Assembly (NCBI GenBank): GCA_046758845.1
Contig: JBHIBA010000014.1
Span: 1 to 33,661, forward strand
Reading direction: 5' to 3'
DNA: 33,661 bases
From: JBHIBA01 sp046758845
GTDB lineage: Bacteria; UBA8248; JACPRG01; G963555815
Shown here: positions 7,267 through 15,360 of the stretch, one piece after another
Layout of the letters: each line of letters opens with the position of its first letter
Position numbering within the stretch: position 1 is the stretch's first letter
The notes under the pieces: model-generated
Seen by the model: the letters and a program-made list of their open reading frames with translations, nothing else
The model's database searches: none
What the model was told of the DNA's origin: nothing
Program-made: the position numbers and the translations under genes

Positions 7267-8443
7267 GACGAAGCGCCTCTCTGGCCGCCAGCAGGGCTTC
7301 CTGGTAAACCCGCCAAAGGGGAATGCCCCTTTCCCGGGCCACCCTGCGGCATTCTTCGTACTCGGGCGATATCCCCGGGTTCGGGCCGTCCGCCAAGGAG
7401 GCCTTGACCTTCAAGGGGCCGTACGGAGTGTGGACGGTCAACTCCCGGCGGGGAACCGTGAGCCGGTCCATCCAGGCCCACCGGACGCCCAGCGTGGTGG
7501 TCTCGCGCAACACCGTTTCCGTGAGGCGGCGCTTCGCCTCCGGCCGGCAGAGGACGGAGAGGAGGATGCCCGGTCGGGATTTCTTCATCCCGACCGGCGT
7601 CCAGTACACGTCCAGCGCTCCCCTGGAAAAGAGGACTTCGGCGACATGCTCGTAGAACTCCGGGTTCATGTCGTCGATGTTGGCTTCGAGCAAGGCCAGC
7701 CGCTCGACGCTTTCCCCGCCCGTCAGCCCCCCGGCCGGCTCACCCAGGATCACTCTCAAGACGTTGGGCCATTCCAGATCCCATGTCCCGGCGCCATACC
7801 CCACGGCCATCGGCCGCATGGCCGGCATGGGTCCGAAGCAGTCCGCCAAGGTGGTCAGAAGGGCCGCGCCCGTGGGCGTCACCAGCTCGGCCTCGACCCC
7901 GGTCCCCCGAACAGGGACATCCCGGACCAGGGCCATTGTGGCCGGGGCGGGAACGGGCTGTTTCCCATGAGCCGTCGCAACGAACCCCGTGCCGAGGGGA
8001 AGAGGTGAGACTTCGATCCGCTTCACTTGCAGTAGGTCGAGCCCCGCCACGGCCCCCGCAATGTCGGCCAGGGCATCCAAGGAACCGACCTCGTGAAAGT
8101 GAACGTCTTCGATTTGGACCCTGTGGATGTGGGATTCCGCCTCGGCGAGTCGGTTAAAGACCCGCAGGCTCCTCTCCTTCACGGCGTGGGAGAGGGAGCT
8201 GGACTCAATGATCCTTCGGATCTCTGTGTAACGACGGTGGCCCTGGGAATCCTCCGTCAGAACGTCCACCTTCGTCGCGCCAAACCCTTTTTTCTGGACG
8301 GAGCGCGCGCGCAAGCAAAGGCCCGGCAGGCCCAGCCGGTCGACCTGTCCCTGAAGGTCTTCGAGGGGAAGGCCCGCGTCTACCAACGCGCCCAGGATCA
8401 TGTCCCCGCTGGCGCCGGACACGCAGTCGAAGTACGCGATCAT
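7256..8443 (-). CDS. larC: Nickel-pincer cofactor cyclometallase LarC
   Basis: LarC inserts nickel into pyridinium-3,5-bisthiocarboxylic acid mononucleotide to form the nickel-pincer nucleotide, using CTP. The 395-residue protein starts MIAYFDCVSGASGDMILGAL, the signature of LarC/DUF111 proteins, and contains HFHEVGSLDALADIAGAVAG, GAALLTTLA, and LEANIDDMNPEFYEHV with GMKKSRPG in the C-terminal half. In some bacteria larC is split by a programmed frameshift; here it is one continuous frame. The start ATG 8443 overlaps the larB stop in an ATGA, indicating coupling. A longer frame to 8839 only reads larB out of frame. Confidence 0.92.
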   Translation of the reverse strand: MIAYFDCVSGASGDMILGALVDAGLPLEDLQGQVDRLGLPGLCLRARSVQKKGFGATKVDVLTEDSQGHRRYTEIRRIIESSSLSHAVKERSLRVFNRLAEAESHIHRVQIEDVHFHEVGSLDALADIAGAVAGLDLLQVKRIEVSPLPLGTGFVATAHGKQPVPAPATMALVRDVPVRGTGVEAELVTPTGAALLTTLADCFGPMPAMRPMAVGYGAGTWDLEWPNVLRVILGEPAGGLTGGESVERLALLEANIDDMNPEFYEHVAEVLFSRGALDVYWTPVGMKKSRPGILLSVLCRPEAKRRLTETVLRETTTLGVRWAWMDRLTVPRRELTVHTPYGPLKVKASLADGPNPGISPEYEECRRVARERGIPLWRVYQEALLAAREALRRAD

Positions 8444-9207
8444 CGCGAACCCAGCTTGTTGATCCGGTCGGCCTGGACCGCGGCCCCGAACCCGTTGTCG
8501 ATGTTGACCACCGAAACCCCCGGAGCGCACGAATTGAGCATGGCGAGCAGGGCCGCCAACCCCCCGAAGTTGGCCCCATAGCCCACGCTGGTGGGGACCG
8601 CGATGATCGGGCAGCCGACGAGCCCACCGATGACGCTCGGGAGCGCTCCCTCCATTCCCGCAACGGCGACGACGACCCTGGCCCGCCGGATGACCGGCCA
8701 GTGATCCAGCAGCCGGTGGAGCCCGGCCACGCCTACGTCGTAAACGCGCTCCACCCGGTTTCCCAGCACCTCCAACGTGAAGGCCGTCTCCTCCGCGACG
8801 GGGAGATCGGCCGTCCCTGCGGCGGCAACGGCGATACACCCGAAACCGCCGTCCTGCGAGAAAGGGGTCCGACGGTTGATCACCGCCATCCGAGCCAGCT
8901 CATGATACTTCACGGGATATCCGAGGGATTCCAGCGCCCGGACGGAGTCCGGGCAAACGCGAGTGGCCAGGACCATATCCCCTCCCCCTTCCAGCAGTTC
9001 CCGGGCGATGGCCTGGATCTGCTCTTCGGTTTTGCCTTCTGCGTAGATCACCTCACAGTGGCCGCTTCGCAAAGGCCGGTGATGGTCCACCTTGGCGAAA
9101 CCCAGGTCGGTGAAGGGAAGCGCGCGCAGACGCTCCAATGCCTCCTCCGGAGCGACCCTTCCCGCCCCTACGTCCGTAAGCAACGACTTCAAGCGGTCAA
9201 CGTTCAT
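8440..9207 (-). CDS. larB: Nicotinate adenine dinucleotide carboxylase/hydrolase LarB
   Basis: LarB carboxylates the pyridinium ring of nicotinic acid adenine dinucleotide and cleaves it to give the mononucleotide dicarboxylate, the first step of nickel-pincer nucleotide synthesis. The 255-residue sequence has a PurE-like C-terminal core: TADLPVAEETAFTLEVLGN, VYDVGVAGLHRLLDH, VVVAVAGMEGALPSVIGGLV, AVPTSVGYGANFGGLAAL and SVVNIDNGFGAAV. Length and motifs fit LarB. Its ATG overlaps the end of larE by 11 bases and its TGA overlaps the larC ATG, so larEBC is a coupled operon. Confidence 0.93.
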   Translation of the reverse strand: MNVDRLKSLLTDVGAGRVAPEEALERLRALPFTDLGFAKVDHHRPLRSGHCEVIYAEGKTEEQIQAIARELLEGGGDMVLATRVCPDSVRALESLGYPVKYHELARMAVINRRTPFSQDGGFGCIAVAAAGTADLPVAEETAFTLEVLGNRVERVYDVGVAGLHRLLDHWPVIRRARVVVAVAGMEGALPSVIGGLVGCPIIAVPTSVGYGANFGGLAALLAMLNSCAPGVSVVNIDNGFGAAVQADRINKLGSR

Positions 9208-10066
9208 TCAACGGCCCGGAATTAGACAAAACGGCCAGAGAGATGGGGATCCGATTCAGGCTCCCGGTCCGATACCCCCTCAGGTCAACCGAGACCTTTG
9301 GGAAGCCAAGCCCCTGAAAGGCGCGAGAGACCTCATCCATCAAGCCCGGATCGAAGAATCGGGAGACGTCGCAGGCATTCACCTCGATTCGGGCCAGTTC
9401 CCCATGGTGACGAACCCTGACTTGGCGGAAGCCCAAGGCCCTCAGATGGGCCTCGGCTCGTTCCACAGACCTGAGCTTTTCTGCCGTCACCCTCTGCCCG
9501 TGAGGGAGCCGGGAGGCCAAACAGGCCATCGCCGGCTTGTCCCAGGTGGGAAGCCCTTTCACCTCAGAGAGCGCTCGAATCTCGCGTTTCGTCAGGGCGG
9601 CCTCCTGCAAGGGGCTGCGAATGCCGTACTCCTTCGCGGCCGCATGACCCGGCCGGTGGTCGCAGAGGTCATCGGCGATCGCGCCGTAGGCCACATGAAG
9701 GATGCCCTCCCGGCGCGCGATGGGGACCAAGCGGCCGAAAAGCTCCGCCTTGCAAAAATAGCAGCGGTTGACCGGGTTGGCGGCATAACGGGGGTCAGCC
9801 AGCTCTTGGGTGTCAATCACGAGGTGGCGGATACCGATCCGGCGGGCCATCCGCCGGGCCTCGGAGAGCTCGGCTTCGGGAAGGGAAGCAGAGCGGGCCG
9901 TGACCGCAAGGGCCTTCGGGCCCATGACTTCCCTTGCCGCATGGGCCAGGAAGGTGCTGTCCACCCCCGCCGAGAACGCCACCAGGACGCTTTCCATCTC
10001 CTGTAAGATCCTTTCGAGCGTGCGGTATTTTTGTTCGGTCTGAGGGGAGATCACGCTACGTCCCAA
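9197..10066 (-). CDS. larE: Pyridinium-3,5-biscarboxylate sulfurtransferase LarE
   Basis: LarE is an ATP-pyrophosphatase that adds sulfur to the biscarboxylic mononucleotide. The 289-residue protein shows the PP-loop FSAGVDS (residues 31-37), NRCYFCKAELF (Cys102, Cys105) and KPAMACLASRLPHG (Cys182). In LarE from lactobacilli a single cysteine at the last position is consumed as the sulfur source, whereas three-cysteine LarE proteins carry a [4Fe-4S] cluster that binds the transferred sulfide; the three cysteines here fit the cluster type. It is the first gene of the minus-strand larEBC-moaD operon, divergent from the glutamate dehydrogenase gene. larA, the lactate racemase, is absent from the window. 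Confidence 0.92.
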   Translation of the reverse strand: MGRSVISPQTEQKYRTLERILQEMESVLVAFSAGVDSTFLAHAAREVMGPKALAVTARSASLPEAELSEARRMARRIGIRHLVIDTQELADPRYAANPVNRCYFCKAELFGRLVPIARREGILHVAYGAIADDLCDHRPGHAAAKEYGIRSPLQEAALTKREIRALSEVKGLPTWDKPAMACLASRLPHGQRVTAEKLRSVERAEAHLRALGFRQVRVRHHGELARIEVNACDVSRFFDPGLMDEVSRAFQGLGFPKVSVDLRGYRTGSLNRIPISLAVLSNSGPLNER

Positions 10067-10078
10067 CGAAAAAGGTAG

Positions 10079-10108
10079 ACGACAGCGTTGCCCAGGACGG
10101 ATTATAAT
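10079..10108 (+). promoter_or_regulatory. Candidate promoter of the glutamate dehydrogenase gene
   Basis: A perfect TATAAT at 10103-10108 lies about 60 bases before the gdh start codon, with ACGACA (10079-10084) 18 bases upstream as a partial -35 box (4 of 6). It sits in the short divergent region between larE and gdh. Confidence 0.55.
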
Positions 10109-10168
10109 TGAGCTCGCACCTGTTCATTATCTTCGGGAATCTTCGCCATGGCAACGGAGAGGGGAGCG

Positions 10169-11482
10169 ATGTCGCACGATAAGGAGGCTCCGGCTCTGGA
10201 TCCAGAACCGACGGCCGAGGACCGGACTTCGGGCGAACGCTCCATGTTTGAGGCGGCCCAGTTCTACTTCGACCGGATCGCCGAGAAACTGAATCTGGAA
10301 GAGGGGATCTGGCAGTTCCTTCGCACGCCAGTCCGCGAGCTGACGGTGAACTTTCCCGTTGTCATGGATGACGGCTCAATCCGGATTTTCCGGGGCTACC
10401 GGGTTCAGCACAGCCTTCTCCGGGGACCGGCCAAGGGGGGCATCCGGTACGCGCCGGTAGTCACACTCGACGAAGTGCGAGCGCTCGCCATGGGGATGAC
10501 CTGGAAGACGGCGGTCGTGAACGTTCCGTTCGGGGGCGCCAAAGGAGGAGTGCGCGTCAACCTCAAGGAGGTGTCCGAGCATGTGCTGGAGCGGATCACC
10601 CGGCGGTATACGGCGGACATCTCCATCATCATCGGTCCGGACAGCGACATCCCGGCCCCCGACATGGGAACCAACGCCCGCGTCATGGGCTGGATCATGG
10701 ACACCTACAGCATGACCAAGGGCTACTCGATTCCGGGGGTGGTGACCGGAAAGCCGATTTCGATCGGAGGCTCCCTGGGCAGGGTGGAAGCCACAGGAAG
10801 GGGCGTCATGTTCGCTACCGTCCTGGCCGCGAAGAAGCTCAACATGAACCTCCACGACGCCAAGGTCACCGTCCAGGGCTTCGGCAATGTGGGGTCGGTG
10901 ACCGCCCGGCTCCTGGATGAAGTGGGTTGCCGGATCATCGGCCTCAGCGACGGCGAGGGGGGCATTTACAACCCCTCCGGGATCGACCCGAACGCCGTTT
11001 TCGACTATAAGGCGAAGTCCGGGGACCCCAGCGTCAAGGGATTTCCCGAGGCGGACCCCATCGCCAGCGACGAGGTCCTGTATCTGGACGCGGACATCGT
11101 CATCCCGGCCGCCCTGGAGACCCAGATCCGGGCGGACAATGTGGACCGCGTCAGGCCCCGGCTTCTCATCGAGGCGGCCAACGGCCCCACGACGCCCAAG
11201 GCCCATGAGGCCCTCTTGGACCGGGGCGTTTTCGTCGTACCGGACATCTATGCCAATGCCGGAGGCGTCATCGTCTCCTATCTGGAATGGGTCCAGAACC
11301 TACAGGAATTCCGCTGGTCAGAAGACGACATCAACCATCAACTGCGAAAGACGATGGAGGAGAGCTTCCACGAGATTATGGAGACGACCGAGCGGAGCAA
11401 GGCCGACATGCGGACCGCCTCTTACAACCTCGGCGTCAGCCGCGTCGTCGAGGCGTTCAAGGCCCGAGGCGTCTTCCCGTGA
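10169..11482 (+). CDS. gdhA: Glu/Leu/Phe/Val dehydrogenase (glutamate dehydrogenase type)
   Basis: The 437-residue protein interconverts an amino acid (most likely glutamate) and its 2-oxo acid with NAD(P). Features are FRGYRVQHSLLRGPAKGGIRY (substrate domain Lys), TWKTAVVNVPFGGAKGG (catalytic Lys), IGPDSDIPAPDMGT, the Rossmann GFGNVGSVTARLL, and NAGGVIVSYLEWVQN. This is the hexameric bacterial/archaeal GDH class, about 420 residues. I prefer ATG 10169 to the upstream ATG 10148 because GGAGAGGGGAG lies 2-3 bases before it, whereas 10148 has no clear site. It is divergent from larE. Coenzyme preference cannot be read by eye. Confidence 0.9.
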   Translation: MSHDKEAPALDPEPTAEDRTSGERSMFEAAQFYFDRIAEKLNLEEGIWQFLRTPVRELTVNFPVVMDDGSIRIFRGYRVQHSLLRGPAKGGIRYAPVVTLDEVRALAMGMTWKTAVVNVPFGGAKGGVRVNLKEVSEHVLERITRRYTADISIIIGPDSDIPAPDMGTNARVMGWIMDTYSMTKGYSIPGVVTGKPISIGGSLGRVEATGRGVMFATVLAAKKLNMNLHDAKVTVQGFGNVGSVTARLLDEVGCRIIGLSDGEGGIYNPSGIDPNAVFDYKAKSGDPSVKGFPEADPIASDEVLYLDADIVIPAALETQIRADNVDRVRPRLLIEAANGPTTPKAHEALLDRGVFVVPDIYANAGGVIVSYLEWVQNLQEFRWSEDDINHQLRKTMEESFHEIMETTERSKADMRTASYNLGVSRVVEAFKARGVFP

Positions 11483-11624
11483 GGCGTATGGGGAAGTTTG
11501 CTCGATGTCGGTCGAACCTTGCCGCGAGGGGTAGAGCCCGGTGAGGCGAGAATTTCGCGATTCGCGCCAGAACCGATCTTCTCACGCATTGCGCCGTCAC
11601 TCTCCAGTTCAGAAGAGAATCAGG

Positions 11625-12206
11625 ATGTTCCCCCGAGCGGCCATCGTTGCCTGCCTGGTTATCGGCCTGGCCTCCATTTCAGCGGCACACCACAAGGGCG
11701 GCGGGGGCGCGCACGACAACCTCAAGGTCTTGAAAAGCCCTTTCCGATTTAGACTGATCCGATTTCCGAAACCGCGCCCAGCGCCGGACGTCACGCTCCC
11801 CGACCTGAACGGCAACCCGGTGCGAATGGCGGACCTTCGGGCAAAGGTCGTGTTTTTGAACTTCTGGGCCACCTGGTGCCCTCCCTGCATTGAAGAGATG
11901 CCCAGCATGGAAAAGCTACACCGGAGCTTTCAGGGGAAACCCTTCGAGGTGGTCGCCGTCTCCGTGGACCAAGGCAGTGTAAAGTCCGTTCGGGCTTTCG
12001 TCGAAAAGGGGAAGTTCACCTTCCGGGTCTTGCACGATGCGAAGGGCCAGACGGAGATCCCTTTCGGCCTGCGCGGGCTCCCCATGTCTCACGTGATCGA
12101 TCACCGGGGTCAAATGGTGGCCGGCGCCATCGGGGCCCAGAACTGGGCCTCCGAGAAGGCGCTCGCGTACTTCGACGGCCTCATTCGGGAAGCCGCGGGC
12201 CCCTAG
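11625..12206 (+). CDS. TlpA-like periplasmic thioredoxin
   Basis: A 193-residue exported thioredoxin-fold protein of the TlpA/ResA/AhpC-TSA type. The signal peptide runs MFPRAAIVACLVIGLASISAA; the mature part has the redox motif ATWCPPCIEEMP in the usual context, then VVAVSVDQ, cis-Pro region GLRGLPMSHVIDHRGQ. Such proteins reduce disulfides outside the cytoplasm, for instance before heme attachment to CxxCH motifs. That role suits the run of c-type cytochromes and Cys-repeat proteins downstream. AGAAGAG lies about 8 bases before ATG 11625; an upstream ATG at 11541 adds residues that do not look like a signal. Histidines right after the signal (HHKGGGGAHDN) may bind metal. Confidence 0.85.
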   Translation: MFPRAAIVACLVIGLASISAAHHKGGGGAHDNLKVLKSPFRFRLIRFPKPRPAPDVTLPDLNGNPVRMADLRAKVVFLNFWATWCPPCIEEMPSMEKLHRSFQGKPFEVVAVSVDQGSVKSVRAFVEKGKFTFRVLHDAKGQTEIPFGLRGLPMSHVIDHRGQMVAGAIGAQNWASEKALAYFDGLIREAAGP

Positions 12207-12272
12207 TGGCCTAACTTGGACTCACGTCGTTCTATCAAGCGGGGTAGATGGAGATGAAAGCCCGGATTCTCA

Positions 12273-12405
12273 GGGGGGCCTTTTTGGGCACTGGCGTGCC
12301 GGCCCAACTGCGGTTGGAGCTCGGTACGCTTAAGCCGAGCGTCTTTGCCGCACACCTTCCGAGAGGTGGTTGAGCAGGCACGCCAGTGCCCAAAAAGCGC
12401 CCCCC
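12273..12405. mobile_element. Imperfect repeat element with 28-bp terminal inverted repeats, copy 1
   Basis: Left arm at 12273-12300 and right arm at 12377-12405 are near-perfect inverted repeats (both read GGGGGGC..TTTTTGGGCAC then TGGCGTGCC on their respective strands, differing by one inserted base). Between them is a 76-base spacer. The internal and left flanking sequence is again present, about 80 per cent similar by eye, at 17941-18080. Size (about 130 bp), inverted ends and dispersed copies resemble a MITE or REP-type element. No transposase is encoded; a target-site duplication is not obvious. It supplies the upstream part of a frame that leads into the SUMF1 gene. Confidence 0.65.
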
Positions 12406-12489
12406 GCAGAGAACAAAGTCGGGCGGGACGCCCGACCTACCGCACAAACAGGGCCAGCAACCCTCACATGTCAGCTTTGGCCAATCAGT

Positions 12490-13350
12490 ATGCCAAGTGC
12501 AGAACCTTTTCAGCGCCACTTTCTTACTCGTGCTCTCAGGTCTCAGCGACCCAGGCTGTTCGGACTCTTGCTTCGTTTCACAGCCTGTATTTCATGCCTT
12601 TTCTTCCTTTTGCCGTCGGCCACAGCGCGCGCGGGAGCGGATAGCCAAAGACTTCGCGATGACGTCCCGATGGCGCGCGTCCCCGCCGGGCCGTTCCTGA
12701 TGGGCGATTGGCTCGGCCGGCCCAACGAGCGCCCCCCTCTCCGGGTCCATCTCGATGCCTTTGAAATAGACATTTACGAGGTAACCAACGGACAATACTC
12801 TCGGTTCATGCAGGAGCGGGAAAAGGAAGGAACTCCCGTTCGGAAGCCGGATTACTGGATCTCCCCGGAATTCAACGCTCCGCGCCAACCCGTCGTCGGA
12901 ATCACCTGGTACGAGGCCCGGGCCTATTGCGCATGGGCGGGGAAACGGCTTCCCACTGAGGCCGAGTGGGAGAAGGCGGCCCGGGGAACGGACGGACGGC
13001 GGTACCCCTGGGGGGATATCTTTCATGCGGAGCGGGCCAATTCGGCCCTCTCAGGCGTTGATCGGCCGACCCCCGTCGCCACCTACCCTGCCGGCAGAAG
13101 CCCATACGGACTGCACGACATGGCGGGAAACGTCTGGGAATGGACGGCGACGCCCTACGGAGAGCATTACTACCGCGTTTCGCCCCTTCGAAACCCGCAA
13201 GGGCCGAAGGACGGATGGCTGAAGGTGATTCGAGGGGGTTCCTGGATGAATGGGCCGGATCAGATCAGGACGGGTGTACGGTTCCGCCTTGACCCCGTCG
13301 TCAAATGGAAGCGCGTGGGATTCCGGTGCGCGCGATCCCCTGGCTTGTGA
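12490..13350 (+). CDS. Exported SUMF1-fold (formylglycine-generating-enzyme-like) protein
   Basis: A protein of the SUMF1/FGE-sulfatase-modifying family with an N-terminal hydrophobic segment FTACISCLFFLLPSATARAG, so exported. Domain residues run from MARVPAGPFLMGD through YEVTNGQYSRFM, PVVGITWYEARAYCAWAGKRLPTEAEWEKAARG, DMAGNVWEWTATPYG, VIRGGSWM and VGFRCARS. The catalytic cysteine pair of true formylglycine-generating enzymes, expected after RGGS, is absent (WMNGPDQIRTG), so I do not expect sulfatase activation; relatives such as NirV/PvdO have other roles. Start is uncertain: ATG 12490 has no clear ribosome site; TTG 12568 is an alternative. Upstream in-frame sequence is repeat-derived. 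It lies within a block of exported redox proteins. Confidence 0.8.
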   Translation: MPSAEPFQRHFLTRALRSQRPRLFGLLLRFTACISCLFFLLPSATARAGADSQRLRDDVPMARVPAGPFLMGDWLGRPNERPPLRVHLDAFEIDIYEVTNGQYSRFMQEREKEGTPVRKPDYWISPEFNAPRQPVVGITWYEARAYCAWAGKRLPTEAEWEKAARGTDGRRYPWGDIFHAERANSALSGVDRPTPVATYPAGRSPYGLHDMAGNVWEWTATPYGEHYYRVSPLRNPQGPKDGWLKVIRGGSWMNGPDQIRTGVRFRLDPVVKWKRVGFRCARSPGL

Positions 13351-13502
13351 ATTTCTTTCGGTACCGAATCTCACCCGGAACCCGGAATAATTCGTTTGAG
13401 AAATTGTTGTCCTTCATGAATAATCGCGCACCGGCCCATCCGTCAAGGGACGTGTCTGCCCATATGCGACGGATGGAGAAGATCTCCCGGGGGAAAAGGC
13501 AA

Positions 13503-14225
13503 GTGAAACGGACGGGAACAGCCGCTCTGGCGATTGCAGCCCTGACCCTTCTCTGGAGCCTTCCCGCAGCGGGTTACCAGGTCATCGATGTCAAAAACGG
13601 CGGGAAGGTGACCGGCACGGTCCGGTTTGAAGGCAAGGTCCCCGCGCCCGAAAAGCTTGCCATCACGAAGAACGAAGAAATCTGCGGAACGCAACCCCGG
13701 CTGTCCGAGGAGTTCGTCGTCTCCGGGAAAGGAGGGCTCGCAAACGCTGTGGTCTCCCTGATCGGTGTCGAAAAGGGGAAGGCCTTCCCCAAGAAATCGC
13801 CCCGCATCATTCAGAGAAAATGCTGGTTCGTTCCCCGGGTCTCTTTGATCCCGGTGGGAAAGCGATTCATCCTCGTCAACGAAGACAAGATCCTTCACAA
13901 TTTCCGGACAATGTCGAAGAAGAACCGAGCCCTGAACATTGCCCATCCGAAGTTCAAGAAAAAGCTCAGAGTCAAGAAGAAGTTTTCCAAGCCCGAGACC
14001 ATGCGGATTGCCTGCGACATTCACAACTGGATGTCCGGGTGGCTGTTGGCCATCGATCATCCCTATCACGCGGTCTCCCGTAAAACGGGGAAATTCACCC
14101 TGAAGAACGTCCCCCCCGGGACGTACAAGTTGCAGGTGTGGCATGAGAAGCTCGGCACACAGGTGGAAACGATCACGGTGTCCGCGAACGGCGAGGCGAA
14201 GGCGGATTTCACCTTCCGGAAATAG
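13503..14225 (+). CDS. Exported cupredoxin-like protein with C-terminal beta-sandwich
   Basis: A 240-residue exported protein, GTG start chosen because GGGGAAAAGG precedes it by 3 bases and MKRTGTAALAIAALTLLWSLPAAG is a good signal peptide; ATG 13464 is an in-frame alternative with a weak site. Residues 130-180 contain His132 (KILHNF) and CDIHNWM with Cys171, His174 and Met177, the ligand order of type-1 copper sites although Met spacing (CxxHxxM) is shorter than in plastocyanin. Residues 185-240 form a carboxypeptidase-regulatory-like module (FTLKNVPPGTYKLQVWHEKLG). Proteins of this architecture often accompany c-type cytochromes. It is followed after 22 bases by the Asp-box protein, so the two are probably co-transcribed. 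An electron-transfer or copper-binding role is inferred. Confidence 0.75.
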   Translation: MKRTGTAALAIAALTLLWSLPAAGYQVIDVKNGGKVTGTVRFEGKVPAPEKLAITKNEEICGTQPRLSEEFVVSGKGGLANAVVSLIGVEKGKAFPKKSPRIIQRKCWFVPRVSLIPVGKRFILVNEDKILHNFRTMSKKNRALNIAHPKFKKKLRVKKKFSKPETMRIACDIHNWMSGWLLAIDHPYHAVSRKTGKFTLKNVPPGTYKLQVWHEKLGTQVETITVSANGEAKADFTFRK

Positions 14226-14247
14226 TCTGTCAGGGGCAGACCCCGCG

Positions 14248-15333
14248 ATGCCTTTCCCGGCCAAAAAGCGAAATCAAGGTCTCCTGAAACCCTTTTGCGC
14301 CGTCCTCGCGGCGATCGTTTCTGTCGCTTATGCTGCCGCCCCCTCCCCCGCCCATCACGTAAAGATGCACGCCGGCCCCTTCGGGGGGATGGTGACTTCC
14401 CTGGCCTTCAGCCCAGCCGACCCGCAAAGGATCTATGCGGGGGTCTTCGGCGGGGGGGTGTTCCGTTCAGACGACGGAGGGACGCTGTGGACGGGAAAAT
14501 CCAACGGACTGACCCACGGCCGGGTGTACGGCATCGTCGAGGTCCCATCGGGCGGGGTCGTCCTGGCGGGGACCGCCAGCGGCGTGTTCCGCTCCACCAA
14601 TCACGGCGAAACGTGGCGGCGCTCGGGAACCGGCCTTCCCGACACGAGCGCGCGGATGTTTGTCCTCCTGGCGGAGGGGTCAACCCTCGTCGCCACGGGC
14701 TCCGGCGTTTTTCGAAGTTGGGATGGAGGAAAAACCTGGACGCCCGCCTCTCGCGGACTGGCGAATCGAGACATCCGGTGGCTGGCGGTGGAACCGAGCG
14801 AGAGAACAAAGGTCTTTGCCGCCACCTTCGGCGGGCTGTTCCAGAGCGAGGACGGCGGCCGGTCCTGGCGGGCAAGCGCGGGAGGAGCCTCCCTGCCCAG
14901 CTTGCGGGCGGTCGCGGTCGCCCCGGGTGGCCGGAAAGTGATTGCCGGTTCGGCCCTCAAGGGCGTGTTCGTCAGCCATGACGGGGGCAGGACCTTCGAA
15001 CCCTCCAAAAAAGGTCTTCCGAGCCCTTTTACGATGGCGCTCACAATCGCCGAAACGGCCCCCTCGACCTGGGTGGCCGGAATGCTGGGGGGGCTCTACG
15101 TGAGCCGCAACGGAGGAAGGAGCTGGGATTTCCTTTCCAGCCAGATGACGAACCTCTCTATTACGGCCTTGGCCGTGCACCCCCGAAATTCCGACGTTAT
15201 CTATGCGGCTACGGGGGGACTCATCTTCAAAACGGAGGACGGCGGCCATACGTGGAAGGATAAGGCCGAGTGGGTGATCAACCCCGAGGCGGGGCCGCCG
15301 CCGATGGCGCAATTGCCTGCGCCGGAGAAATGA
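14248..15333 (+). CDS. Exported Asp-box (BNR/YCF48-like) beta-propeller protein
   Basis: A 361-residue exported protein with signal peptide LLKPFCAVLAAIVSVAYAAAP. Seven Asp-box motifs of the SxDxGxTW type are visible (SDDGGTLW, STNHGETW, SWDGGKTW, SEDGGRSW, SHDGGRTF, SRNGGRSW, TEDGGHTW), each preceded by VFRS/FQS-like strands and about 45 residues apart. The arrangement indicates a seven-bladed propeller like YCF48/photosystem-stability, sortilin or glycosidase domains. It follows the cupredoxin gene by 22 bases, consistent with an operon. No catalytic sialidase residues are evident. The role may be binding or assembly of a partner in this redox cluster. Confidence 0.85.
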   Translation: MPFPAKKRNQGLLKPFCAVLAAIVSVAYAAAPSPAHHVKMHAGPFGGMVTSLAFSPADPQRIYAGVFGGGVFRSDDGGTLWTGKSNGLTHGRVYGIVEVPSGGVVLAGTASGVFRSTNHGETWRRSGTGLPDTSARMFVLLAEGSTLVATGSGVFRSWDGGKTWTPASRGLANRDIRWLAVEPSERTKVFAATFGGLFQSEDGGRSWRASAGGASLPSLRAVAVAPGGRKVIAGSALKGVFVSHDGGRTFEPSKKGLPSPFTMALTIAETAPSTWVAGMLGGLYVSRNGGRSWDFLSSQMTNLSITALAVHPRNSDVIYAATGGLIFKTEDGGHTWKDKAEWVINPEAGPPPMAQLPAPEK

Positions 15334-15360
15334 AGTCGTTCATAGAGAGAGGACAACCCC

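Noticed and set aside
7256..8839. A 527-residue LarC
   Set aside because: The extra N-terminal part reads larB out of frame; the LarC motif starts at ATG 8443.
10148..10168. Longer start of the glutamate dehydrogenase
   Set aside because: ATG 10169 has a much better ribosome site than ATG 10148, although both are in frame.
12235..12519. Minus-strand frame across the repeat element
   Set aside because: Its sequence is repeat-derived and degraded in the second copy; no ribosome site or function is visible.
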